A stretch of DNA of 45,780 bases, from assembly GCF_002198735.1 (NCBI RefSeq), contig NZ_MWLO01000067.1, forward strand, positions 1 through 45,780, read 5' to 3'. Each line of letters opens with the position of its first letter. The stretch's first letter is position 1. The DNA is from Ideonella sp. A 288 (lineage in GTDB: Bacteria > Pseudomonadota > Gammaproteobacteria > Burkholderiales > Burkholderiaceae_C). Of this stretch, positions 1 through 8,266 are shown in pieces. The position numbers and the translations under genes are program-made. The notes beneath the pieces are model-generated. The model had not been told where the DNA came from, did not search any database, and saw nothing but the letters and a program-made list of their open reading frames with translations.

Positions 1-358
1 CAGCGAGTTCTGCGGCGCGACCCCGAGACGAGCATCGCAGCGCAGTCGGCGCAGCTGACCGCCACAGTCAGCGCCACCGCCGGCTGCCGCCTGTCGCGCC
101 GCGCAGATCGTCGGACGGAACGAACAACCGCATCGATCCGTTGAATCCGCCGACCCAACCCGCCCCTGGGTCTTCAGTCGACCAAAACGACAGCCACCTC
201 GGCCGGGACAGTCCCCGCAACACCCCCGCCGCGTGCTGTGCGCAGGGTGACGCGTCGTCACGACCCCTTCTTCTTCGGGGCAGGCGCGGAAGCCGCTGCA
301 ACCGATGCCGCTGCGGAGGCCGCGGGGGCACCCCCCGCAGAAGCGGCCGCTGCGGCCG
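1..358. other. Left edge, no supportable gene
   Basis: I see no convincing gene here. All frames are arginine- or alanine-rich readings typical of GC-rich DNA. The one suggestive part is 258-358 read on the minus strand. In the frame shifted by -1 from the neighbouring membrane-protein gene it gives an alanine-rich stretch closing with APKKKGS and a stop at 258-260. This could be the true C-terminal tail of that gene if a frameshift or sequence error lies near 415-440. Confidence 0.4.
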
Positions 359-1021
359 TCACTGCCGAAGCCGCCGATGCCGCCGACGCCACCGTGCCCG
401 AAGCCAGTGCTGCGCGGCCGACGCCGCCCGCGCAGCACTGGCCGCCGAGGCCGCGCCACGCGGCGGCTCGATGCCGCCGACAATGGCCAGGTGCCGGCGC
501 AGCAGGATCTGCCCCACCGTGCCCATGTGCGTGCGCGCACCCTCGCCACCGGCTTCGAGCAACTGGTAGCCCAGGTGCTCCAGTTCGGCGGCGGCCACGC
601 GGTTGGCCTGCCACTTGCGCTGGAAGTCGCCGCTGGTCGACACGGTGATCAGCAGGGCGGCCAGCACCGAGCACACGGCGGCGATGTCCTTGCGCGCCTT
701 GTCGCTGGTCAGCAGGGTCTCGACCTTCAGCACCAAGCCCGCCGCCGCGCTCAGTGCCGCGGCCAGGAAGGTGAAGCCCCAGTACACGCCGCTCCACTGG
801 GCGGCGATGGTGCGGGTCTCGTGGAAGTTGGCCAGGATGGCCTTGGCCGCCGGGGCCGCTTCGGCGTCTTTCCCGTCGATCAGCGGCTGCAATGCGTCGG
901 CGAGCGCCTCGCCGCGCGAGCCCATCGCCTGCGGCTGCAGCCACCACCAGACCACCGCCACCGCCAGGAGGGCGAGAACGACCTTGCCGAGGGTCCGGCC
1001 GGTCGAGGGGTTGTTCGACAT
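359..1021 (-). CDS. Small membrane protein, SLATT/DUF4231-like core
   Basis: A 220-residue membrane protein of unknown function. The ATG at 1021 is chosen because GGAG lies just upstream and the N-terminus (MSNNPSTGR) leads straight into a first hydrophobic helix at about residues 10-30. Two more helices lie at about 70-95 and 112-130. They are followed by an amphipathic segment containing W, R and AAELEHLGYQLL. Two close helices followed by a Trp/Arg/Leu helix recall the SLATT (DUF4231) fold, which is predicted to form nucleotide-controlled pores. No SLOG or SMODS nucleotide enzyme is adjacent, so a defence role cannot be claimed. After about residue 190 the protein becomes Ala/Arg-rich, and the -1 frame has a more natural ending (see 1-358). 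Family assignment is from pattern only. Confidence 0.5.
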   Translation of the reverse strand: MSNNPSTGRTLGKVVLALLAVAVVWWWLQPQAMGSRGEALADALQPLIDGKDAEAAPAAKAILANFHETRTIAAQWSGVYWGFTFLAAALSAAAGLVLKVETLLTSDKARKDIAAVCSVLAALLITVSTSGDFQRKWQANRVAAAELEHLGYQLLEAGGEGARTHMGTVGQILLRRHLAIVGGIEPPRGAASAASAARAASAAQHWLRARWRRRHRRLRQ

Positions 1022-1165
1022 GTCCTGCTCCCGATCGCGCGGCATCGCGTCGCCGCCCGTCGAGCCTAGCCCAGCGGCAAGGCCACGCGCGATGCGCAGG
1101 CTCAATCTCTCGCATCGCGGCTTGCAGGTCCGGATCCGGCGAGCCCAGGCGCCGGCGCGGCGGCG

Positions 1166-2419
1166 ATGATGCGGGCCATGCCGTCGCCCACCCCCACGCC
1201 CCCCGTCACCCTGCCCCGCAGCTTCCGCGGCCTGGCCTGGGCCAACCTCGCGGCGCAGTCGGCCGAGCAGATCAGCCTGGCCGCGGTGCCCATCGTCGCG
1301 GTGGTGGCGCTGGGCGCCGGACCGGGCGACATCGGCGCGCTGGCCACGGCACAGACGCTGCCCTTCCTGCTGCTGTCGATCCCGGCCGGGCTGCTGGCCG
1401 ACCGCTGGTCGCGCCGGCGCCTGACCATCGCCGCCGAGGCGCTGCGCGCGCTGTCGCTGCTGGCCTTGCTGATGGCCGCCACGCTCGGCGGGCTGTCGAT
1501 CGGCCTGCTCGCCGCGCTGGGCTTCATCGGTGCGGCCGGCACGGTGGGCTTCAGCGTGGCCGCGCCGGCCTGGGTGCCGGCGCTGGTGCCGCGCGAGGCC
1601 CTGGCCGCGGCCAACGGCCGGCTCGAACTGGCGCGCAGCGTGGCCTTCGCGGCCGGACCGGCCGCGGCGGGCGCGCTGGTGTCCTGGGCCGGCGGGCCGC
1701 CCGCCTTCGTGCTGGCCACCGGCCTGTCGACGCTGGCCGTCGCGCTGCTGCTGCGGCTGCCCGAGCCGCCGCGCGCGCTGCCCACCGAGCGCCATGTGCT
1801 GGCCGAACTGCGCGACGGCGCGCGGCTGGTGTGGCACCACCCGCTGCTGCGGGCCATCGGCCTCACGTCGGTGGCGTGGAACATCGCCTGGTTCGTGCTG
1901 CAGGCCGTCTACGTGCCCTATGCGGTGCGCACCCTGGGCATGACGGCCGATGCGGTGGGCGTGACCTTGGCGTGTTATGGCGGCGGCATGGTGGCCGGCG
2001 CGCTGCTGGCGCCGCGCGTGATCGCGGCACTGCCCTACGGCCGCGCAGTCATCGTCGGGCCGGTGTTCTCGGTGCTGGCCTCGGCCGTGATGCTGGCCAC
2101 GCTGGCCTGGCCCACGGCGGCGATGGCGGCGCTGTCGTTCACGCTGTTCGGCCTGGGGCCCATCGTGTGGACGATCACGCAGACCACGCTGCGGCAGACG
2201 GTGACCCCCACGGCCATGCTGGGCCGCGTGTCGGCGATCTTCCTCACCGTCAACATGGGCGCACGGCCTGTCGGCGCGGCGCTGGGCGGCGCGGTGGGCG
2301 CCGGGCTGGGCGAAGGCGCCGCGCTGGCGCTGTCGTTCGCGTGCTTCGCGGTGCAGCTGGCGGTGATCGTCTTCTCGCCGATGCGCACGCTGAGGGTGCT
2401 GCCGCAGGCCGTGAACTGA
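1166..2419 (+). CDS. MFS transporter, EntS/MFS_3-like
   Basis: A 417-residue integral membrane protein with about twelve hydrophobic segments and the usual MFS length. The loop between helices 2 and 3 reads GLLADRWSRRRL, matching the MFS signature of small residues, Asp and basic residues. A second such loop is near the middle. The order and short loops resemble the MFS_3 group (enterobactin exporter EntS, macrolide efflux MefA), so export of a small molecule is likely but the substrate is unknown. ATG codons occur at 1166, 1169 and 1178 with no clear ribosome site, so the start may be off by up to four codons. It stands alone, divergent from the minus-strand membrane protein. Confidence 0.8.
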   Translation: MMRAMPSPTPTPPVTLPRSFRGLAWANLAAQSAEQISLAAVPIVAVVALGAGPGDIGALATAQTLPFLLLSIPAGLLADRWSRRRLTIAAEALRALSLLALLMAATLGGLSIGLLAALGFIGAAGTVGFSVAAPAWVPALVPREALAAANGRLELARSVAFAAGPAAAGALVSWAGGPPAFVLATGLSTLAVALLLRLPEPPRALPTERHVLAELRDGARLVWHHPLLRAIGLTSVAWNIAWFVLQAVYVPYAVRTLGMTADAVGVTLACYGGGMVAGALLAPRVIAALPYGRAVIVGPVFSVLASAVMLATLAWPTAAMAALSFTLFGLGPIVWTITQTTLRQTVTPTAMLGRVSAIFLTVNMGARPVGAALGGAVGAGLGEGAALALSFACFAVQLAVIVFSPMRTLRVLPQAVN

Positions 2420-2420
2420 G

Positions 2421-2445
2421 CGTCCGCAAGGTCCCTCCGCGGACG
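2421..2445 (+). terminator. Weak hairpin after the MFS gene
   Basis: CGTCCGC and GCGGACG form a 7-bp stem with an 11-base loop, starting two bases after the MFS stop codon. There is no T tract, so it is only a possible terminator or mRNA 3'-end structure. Confidence 0.3.
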
Positions 2446-2707
2446 ACCCGCGGCACCCCCGGCGCGCCGTTGCCCCGGGCGGCCCGGTGGACCGCGCCGT
2501 GCGGCATCGCACAGACCCGCGCGGCGCCACGGCGCACCGTGCCGGCTGGCTGGCGCCACGGTCCGGGTGCCAGCGGGCCGCACCGCACAACGCCTGTGCG
2601 ACGCGGCCCACGGGCCTGGACCGCCGCGGCCTGCACCGGATGCATCGCAGCCCGCGCGCATGCCGGCCCGGCTCTCGGACGGCGCACGATCGAAAAGGAT
2701 GTTCCCC

Positions 2708-3745
2708 ATGCAAGCCCTCGTCTACCACGGTCCCGGCAAGAAATCGCTGGACGACCGCCCCAAGCCCACCCTGCAAGCCCCCACCGATGCGATCGTGCGC
2801 ATCACCAAGACCACGCTGTGCGGCACCGACCTGCACATCCTGAAGGGTGACGTCGCCACCTGCCAGCCCGGCACGGTGCTGGGCCACGAGGGCGTGGGCG
2901 TCATCGACGCCGTCGGTGCCGGGGTGACGGCCTTCAAGCCCGGCGACAAGGTGCTCATCTCGTGCATCAGCGCCTGCGGCCGCTGCGAGTACTGCCGCAA
3001 GGGCATGTACTCGCACTGCACCACCGGCGGCTGGATCCTCGGCCACCGCATCGACGGCACCCAGGCCGAGTTCGTGCGCACGCCCTACGCCGACACCAGC
3101 CTGTACCCCATCCCCGACGGCGCCGACGAAGAGGCGCTGGTGATGCTGAGCGACATCCTGCCCACCGGCTTCGAATGCGGCGTGCTCAACGGCAAGGTGC
3201 AGGTGGGCGGCACGGTGGCCATCGTCGGCTCGGGTCCGATCGGCCTGGCGGCGCTGCTGACGGCGCAGTTCTATTCGCCGTCGAAGATCATCATGGTCGA
3301 CCTCGACGACAACCGCCTGGCGGTTAGCCAGCGCTTCGGCGCCACGGACATCGTCAACAGCACCGGCGGCTCCGCGGCCGCGAAGGTGATGGCGCTGACC
3401 GGCGGGCGCGGCGTGGACACGGCGATCGAGGCGGTGGGCATCCCCGCCACCTTCGAGCTGTGCCAGGACATCGTGGCCCCCGGCGGCACCATCGCCAACG
3501 TCGGCGTGCATGGCGTCAAGGTCGACCTGCACCTGGAGAAGCTGTGGTCGCACAACGTGACCATCACCACGCGACTGGTCGACACCGTGACGATCCCGAT
3601 GCTGCTCGAGACCGTGCGGTCCGGCCGCGTCGATGCCAGGCAGCTGATCACGCACCACTTCAAGCTCGACCAGATCCTGCAGGCCTACGAGACCTTCGGC
3701 AAGGCGGCGGACACGAAGGCGCTGAAGGTCATCATCGACGCGTGA
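2708..3745 (+). CDS. Zinc-dependent alcohol dehydrogenase
   Basis: A 345-residue medium-chain dehydrogenase/reductase that should interconvert an alcohol and its aldehyde or ketone with NAD(P). The catalytic zinc site is visible as CGTD near residue 37 and GHEGVG near 61. The structural-zinc cysteines follow as C-x2-C-x2-C in the SACGRCEYCRKGMYSHC region. The Rossmann glycine motif is VGSGPIGL. It is closest to the group annotated as zinc-dependent alcohol dehydrogenase or isopropanol/butanediol-dehydrogenase-like. ATG 2708 is preferred because AAAAGGA lies eight bases upstream; an in-frame ATG at 2699 sits inside that ribosome site. It is monocistronic, with a 288-base untranslated gap before it. 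The substrate cannot be told from sequence. Confidence 0.9.
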   Translation: MQALVYHGPGKKSLDDRPKPTLQAPTDAIVRITKTTLCGTDLHILKGDVATCQPGTVLGHEGVGVIDAVGAGVTAFKPGDKVLISCISACGRCEYCRKGMYSHCTTGGWILGHRIDGTQAEFVRTPYADTSLYPIPDGADEEALVMLSDILPTGFECGVLNGKVQVGGTVAIVGSGPIGLAALLTAQFYSPSKIIMVDLDDNRLAVSQRFGATDIVNSTGGSAAAKVMALTGGRGVDTAIEAVGIPATFELCQDIVAPGGTIANVGVHGVKVDLHLEKLWSHNVTITTRLVDTVTIPMLLETVRSGRVDARQLITHHFKLDQILQAYETFGKAADTKALKVIIDA

Positions 3746-4092
3746 GGCGCCAGGATGGGGCGACGGCGAGCGCCCCCGAATCCGCGCTCGGCGTCGGCGG
3801 TCACTGCCGACGATGCCCGCTTTGGCGGTCGCAGGTGAACCCACGCTGGGGGAGTCCGCGAAAGGCCTTTGACGCGCTGCAGCGAGCGGCATTTGCCCCA
3901 TGCTGGCGGGGGAACTGCCCCACCCCGCACTCGCGGTCTTGATCTGTGTGCGTGTTCGCACCCCCCAAACGTCGATCTTGCGGGGTTCTCGGCGCCGCGG
4001 ATGCTGGCCTGTCGATTGCTGATCTGCAGGCCAGACGCCGCGCACCGCAACGACGCGACGACCCACCGAGATAACCCCGAGGAGACCCTGCC
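3746..4092 (+). other. Intergenic stretch before the HAF gene
   Basis: A 347-base gap without a believable gene. A 75-codon frame starts at 3869 but has no ribosome site and odd composition. The last bases carry GAGGAG, the ribosome site of the next gene. The remainder presumably holds that gene's promoter, but I see no good -35/-10 pair or riboswitch. Confidence 0.4.
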
Positions 4093-5274
4093 ATGACCCT
4101 GCACACCGCCACCCTGCCCCGCCACGCGCCGTCCCGCGGCGGGGGCGACGGCACCGGTGGCGGGGGTCGCGTGGCCCGCACGCTGCTGGCACTGTCGCTG
4201 GGCCTGGCCGGTGCCACGGGGGCCTGGGCCCAGGCGCGCTATGCCGTCACCGACCTGGGCATGCTGCCGGGCTACGCCACCTGCGTCACCACCAAGCTCA
4301 ACGACCAGGGCAGCGTGGTCGGCTATTGCGCGCCGGCGGTCGAGAACTTCAACCAGATGGGCTTCGTCTGGAACGGCGGCACGATGACGGCCGTGGGCAA
4401 GCTGACCGGCGGCCTGTACAGCATCGCCAACGCGGTCAATGCGACGGGCAAGGTCACCGGGGACGGCGACAACGGCAACGGCCGCCCGCAGAGCTGGGTC
4501 AGCAGCCCGACCGGCCTGGTCAACATCTTCAGCAACAACGGCGGCAACACGCACTCTCTGTTCATCGGCGACACCGGCTGGGTGGGTGGCTACTACACCA
4601 AGAGCCTGTCGGGCAACACCTCGTCGTGGAAGGGTGCGATCTGGACGCCCAGCGCGAAAGATCCGCGCAAGTACAGCACCCTCGACTTGCCGGTGCTGCC
4701 GGGCGGCATCGACCCCAAGTCCACCAGTTCCATCCCCTCGGCCTTCAACCAGTCCGGGCAGGCCGCAGGCTACGCGTCGAATGACCAGATCGGCCAGCAT
4801 GCGGCGTTCTGGAACAACAACGCCGCACACAGCATCGTCGACCTCGGCGTCTACCCCGGCGACTGGAGCAGTCTGGCCTGGGGCCTCAACGACCTCGGCC
4901 AGGTCGTCGGCACCAGCCACCCGCCCTTCGGCAGCCGCCCGGTGCTGTGGAACAACGACCCCGCCCACACCGCGGTGGCGCTGCCGCCGCTGCCCGGCGA
5001 CAACGCCGGCCAGGCGTTTGCGATCAACAACCTCGGCCAGGTGCTGGGCACCAGCAACCTCACGGTGCCGGGCACCTGGGATGGCGCCACGCCCGAGCGC
5101 CTGGTGATCTGGCGCGACGGCGGCGTGTTCACGCTGCAGTCGCTGCTCGATCCGGTCAGCGGCGCCGGCTGGACAGTGGTCGCCGCCGCGGCCATCAACA
5201 ACGTCGGCCAGATCGCCGCCACGGCCACCTTCAACGGCCAGACCCGTCCGGTGCTGCTGACCCCGATGCCCTGA
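4093..5274 (+). CDS. Secreted HAF-repeat protein
   Basis: A 393-residue exported protein. A basic, glycine-rich N-terminus leads to a hydrophobic helix (LLALSLGLAGATGAWA) with a likely signal-peptidase cut after AWAQA near residue 46. The mature part repeats a motif of the type YAVTDLG-LPG, then a segment like A-A-INN-GQVVGTS, then an aromatic W- or F-W phrase. This is the pattern of the probable extracellular HAF family. At least five INN/LND-x-GQ-x-x-G copies are visible (for example LNDLGQVVG, INNLGQVLG, INNVGQIAA), suggesting a beta-propeller-like repeat fold. There is no PEP-CTERM tail or lipobox, so it is probably released to the periplasm or outside. A strong GAGGAG ribosome site is at 4079-4084. 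Biological role unknown. Confidence 0.82.
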   Translation: MTLHTATLPRHAPSRGGGDGTGGGGRVARTLLALSLGLAGATGAWAQARYAVTDLGMLPGYATCVTTKLNDQGSVVGYCAPAVENFNQMGFVWNGGTMTAVGKLTGGLYSIANAVNATGKVTGDGDNGNGRPQSWVSSPTGLVNIFSNNGGNTHSLFIGDTGWVGGYYTKSLSGNTSSWKGAIWTPSAKDPRKYSTLDLPVLPGGIDPKSTSSIPSAFNQSGQAAGYASNDQIGQHAAFWNNNAAHSIVDLGVYPGDWSSLAWGLNDLGQVVGTSHPPFGSRPVLWNNDPAHTAVALPPLPGDNAGQAFAINNLGQVLGTSNLTVPGTWDGATPERLVIWRDGGVFTLQSLLDPVSGAGWTVVAAAAINNVGQIAATATFNGQTRPVLLTPMP

Positions 5275-5551
5275 ACGCCGGGCGGCCTTTCCCGGCCCCA
5301 GGGGCGCGGCAGGCCGCGCCTGTTCATCCCGCGTTCAGCTCTGCAGCAAGTGCTTACGGCACTTGCACGATGGACGGTCATCGGTTGATCCAGTTCACGC
5401 GCATACCATACCGGGCATCCTTATATTCCTCACCGAGGTTCGCCACGAATCCGCCGGGATTTCCCCGGCAGCGAGGGCGGGTCGCCTCCACCGTCGGGCC
5501 GGCGCTTACCAGCCGGCAGGCGGCACCAGGGGCTTCTGTGAGGAGATCGCG

Positions 5552-8182
5552 ATGAACACTGACACGTGCGCAGGTGCCCGACCGGGCCTGCTGCGAACCC
5601 TGGTCACCTGGCTGACGCTGTGCCTGTGGGCCTTGTCGGGCCAGGCCGTTGCCGCTCTGTCGGCATCGACCGACGCGGTCTCGCTGCCGGCCAACACCTA
5701 CAAGACCGTGCAGGTCACCGGGGCCCGCGGCAGTCTGCGGGCGTCCAGCGGCAACAAGTCGGTGGCCACCGTCTCCGTGAAGAACTCGGAGGACTCCGGC
5801 GCCACGCTCGAGATCGTCGGCAAGGCCATGGGCAGCACCACGGTCACGGTGAAGGACCGCAACGACCAGCGCGTCGTGCTGGCGGTGACGGTGACCAAGG
5901 CGGCCTTCCTCACGGTGACGCCCAGCTCGCTCACGCTGACCGCCGGCAGCAACGCCACGCTCACGGCCGGCAACGTCTCGGGCAGCCTGTCGGCACGCAC
6001 GGCCAATTCGAACGTGGCCACGGTGTCGGTGTCGGACAAGGTGATCACGGTGCGCGGCCGCGCGGCAGGCACCACCATCGTCACGGTCAAGGATCGCAAG
6101 AGTGCCGTCAACGTGCCCGTCACGGTGACGGCGACGGCGCCGCCGATGACGGTGTCGCCCGGCAGCCTGTCGGTGGCGATCGGTGGCAGCGCCACGGTCA
6201 CCGCCAGCAATGCCGCAGCGGCCATCGCCGCCGCCTCCAGCAACACGGCCGTCGCGACGGTGTCGGTGTCGTCCAACGTGGTCACCGTGCGCGGCGTCGC
6301 GGCCGGCAACGCGGTGGTGGCGGTGTCGGATGGCAAGACCACGGTCAACGTCGCGGTGACGGTCAGCGGCACGGCAGTGGCGATGACGGCCTCGCCGTCG
6401 TCGCTGTCGCTCGCGGTGGGCAGCAGTGGTGCCATCACCGCCAGCAATGTCTCGGGCACCTTGAGTGCGTCGTCCAGCAACACCGGCGTGACCACGGTCA
6501 GCGTGTCCGGCAGCACGGTCGCCGTGCGCGCCGTGGCCGCCGGCTCGGCCACGGTGACGCTGAAGGACAGCAAGACCACGATCACGGTGCCGGTCACGGT
6601 GTCCACGGTGGCCGCCAGCGGACGCTACTCGCTGATCGCCTGGAACGACCTGGGCATGCACTGCATGGACGGCGACTACTCGGTCTTCTCCATCCTGCCG
6701 CCCTACAACAACCTGCATGCCCAACTCGTCAACGCCACCACCGGCAAGGCGGTGACCTCGGGCGTCACGCTCACCTACGAGGCGGTGGCCGACCCCACCG
6801 GGTCGATCAACACCACCAGCGCGGGCAAGTCGAACTTCTGGCAATGGTCGCAGCCGCTGTACGGCGCCTCCCCCGCGGCCGACGTCGGGCTGACCGGCTT
6901 TGCCACGCCCTCTCGCACGGCACGGTCGATGGTGCTGGACAGCGCCAACGGCTGGTTCGAAGCCAGCGGCGTGCCGATCACCCCGTTCGACGACACCGGC
7001 GCGAAGAACTTCTACCCCACCGTCAAGGTGACGGCCAAGGACGCCACCGGCCGTGTGCTGGCCTCGACGACCACGGTGCTGCCGGTGTCCGACGAGATGA
7101 ACTGCGCCGCCTGCCACAGCTCGCGCGCGGCCACCGAAACCAACAGCGCGCGGCTGGCCGCCAAGCCGGTGGCCGGTTGGGTCAACGACGGCACCGGCGA
7201 GCGCGACTGGAAGAAGAACATCCTGCGCCTGCACGACGAGAAGCAGGCCGCCAACCCGAAGTACGTGGCCGCGCTGGCCGCCAAGGGCATGCCATCGGGG
7301 CTGTACGCCGCGGCGCTGGGCGGCACGCCCACGCTGTGCGCGTCGTGCCATGCGTCCAACGCCCTGCCGGGCACCGGCATGGCCGGCATCGCGCCGCTCA
7401 CCGCCAGCCTGCACACCAACCACGGCAAGGTGATCGACCCGACCACGATGCTGTCGCTCGAGGCCGGCACCAACCGCAATGCCTGCTACAACTGCCACCC
7501 GGGCTCGCAGACCAAGTGCCTGCGCGGCGCGATGGGCGATGCGGTCGACGCCAGCGGCAACGCCACCATGGGTTGCCAGGCCTGCCACGGCGGCATGGCC
7601 AAGGTGGGAGCGCCCACGCGCGTCGGCTGGCTGCAGCAGCCCACCTGCCAGGCCTGCCACTTCAATGGCAAGCGCACCACCAGCGCGGTCGATGCGGCAG
7701 GCAACCTGGTCGTGCCCGCCGACACCCGCTTCGCCACCAACGCCAACGTGCCAGCGGCCGGCTTCAGCCTGTTCCGCTTCAGCAAGGGCCATGGCGGCAT
7801 GCAGTGCGAGGCCTGCCATGGCTCCACCCACGCCGAGTACCCCAGCTCGCACGTGAACGACAACCTGCAGAGCATCGCCTTGCAGGGCTATGCCGGCACG
7901 ATCCGCGAGTGCACCGCCTGCCACGCCACGGTGCCGATGACGGCCACCGGCGGCCCGCACGGCATGCACACCATCGGACAGGGCTGGGTGAAGGAGCACG
8001 GCGACCTGGTCGAATCCAGTGGCTCCAGCAGTTGCGCCTACTGCCACGGCAGCGACTTCCGCGGCACGCCGCTGTCGCAGGTGAAGGTGGCACGCACCTA
8101 CTCGGTGGAGGGCAGCAACCGCACCATCGCCGCGGGCAAGAACGTCGGCTGCTACGAATGCCACAACGGGCCCAACCCGTGA
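5552..8182 (+). CDS. Ig-like (BID_2) repeats fused to nine-haem cytochrome c
   Basis: An 876-residue exported electron-transfer protein. ATG 5552 has GAGGAG a few bases upstream and starts a signal peptide ending near AVAALS at residue 36. Residues about 37-370 are four tandem bacterial Ig-like (BID_2/Big_2) domains of about 80 residues, each with a TVTP/TVSP-SL start and a VATVSV-VTV-AAG-VTV core. A non-haem domain opening SLIAWNDLGMHCMDGDYS covers about 378-510. The C-terminal half holds nine CxxCH haem sites, at residues 518, 596, 645, 675, 699, 752, 787, 828 and 867. The protein should sit on or outside the outer membrane with the Ig domains as a stalk and the haems as an electron wire. 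It could be a terminal reductase or conduit. No partner porin or inner-membrane cytochrome is adjacent. A 277-base leader precedes it. Confidence 0.88.
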   Translation: MNTDTCAGARPGLLRTLVTWLTLCLWALSGQAVAALSASTDAVSLPANTYKTVQVTGARGSLRASSGNKSVATVSVKNSEDSGATLEIVGKAMGSTTVTVKDRNDQRVVLAVTVTKAAFLTVTPSSLTLTAGSNATLTAGNVSGSLSARTANSNVATVSVSDKVITVRGRAAGTTIVTVKDRKSAVNVPVTVTATAPPMTVSPGSLSVAIGGSATVTASNAAAAIAAASSNTAVATVSVSSNVVTVRGVAAGNAVVAVSDGKTTVNVAVTVSGTAVAMTASPSSLSLAVGSSGAITASNVSGTLSASSSNTGVTTVSVSGSTVAVRAVAAGSATVTLKDSKTTITVPVTVSTVAASGRYSLIAWNDLGMHCMDGDYSVFSILPPYNNLHAQLVNATTGKAVTSGVTLTYEAVADPTGSINTTSAGKSNFWQWSQPLYGASPAADVGLTGFATPSRTARSMVLDSANGWFEASGVPITPFDDTGAKNFYPTVKVTAKDATGRVLASTTTVLPVSDEMNCAACHSSRAATETNSARLAAKPVAGWVNDGTGERDWKKNILRLHDEKQAANPKYVAALAAKGMPSGLYAAALGGTPTLCASCHASNALPGTGMAGIAPLTASLHTNHGKVIDPTTMLSLEAGTNRNACYNCHPGSQTKCLRGAMGDAVDASGNATMGCQACHGGMAKVGAPTRVGWLQQPTCQACHFNGKRTTSAVDAAGNLVVPADTRFATNANVPAAGFSLFRFSKGHGGMQCEACHGSTHAEYPSSHVNDNLQSIALQGYAGTIRECTACHATVPMTATGGPHGMHTIGQGWVKEHGDLVESSGSSSCAYCHGSDFRGTPLSQVKVARTYSVEGSNRTIAAGKNVGCYECHNGPNP

Positions 8183-8211
8183 CCTGAGGACCGCCTGGTC
8201 CCGATGGCACT

Positions 8212-8242
8212 GATCAGGGGGCGCGAGCCCCCTGATCCTTTT
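8212..8242 (+). terminator. Strong rho-independent terminator
   Basis: GATCAGGGGGC (8212-8222) and GCCCCCTGATC (8227-8237) form a perfect 11-bp stem with a GCGA tetraloop, followed by CTTTT. It lies 29 bases after the cytochrome stop codon and between convergent genes. The T tract is only on the plus side, so it mainly stops transcription of the cytochrome gene. Confidence 0.92.
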
Positions 8243-8266
8243 GCGGCACCGCAGCCCGCGGCAGGC

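Noticed and set aside
359-4192. A 1277-codon open frame on the minus strand covering several genes
   Set aside because: Only its last 220 codons have real protein features. The rest is antisense to the MFS and alcohol dehydrogenase genes and is rich in Arg, Gly and Gln, a by-product of GC-rich codon bias.
5390-5551. Cyclic-di-GMP (GEMM) riboswitch before the multihaem gene
   Set aside because: Some GEMM-like words appear but I could not fit the conserved core and stems.
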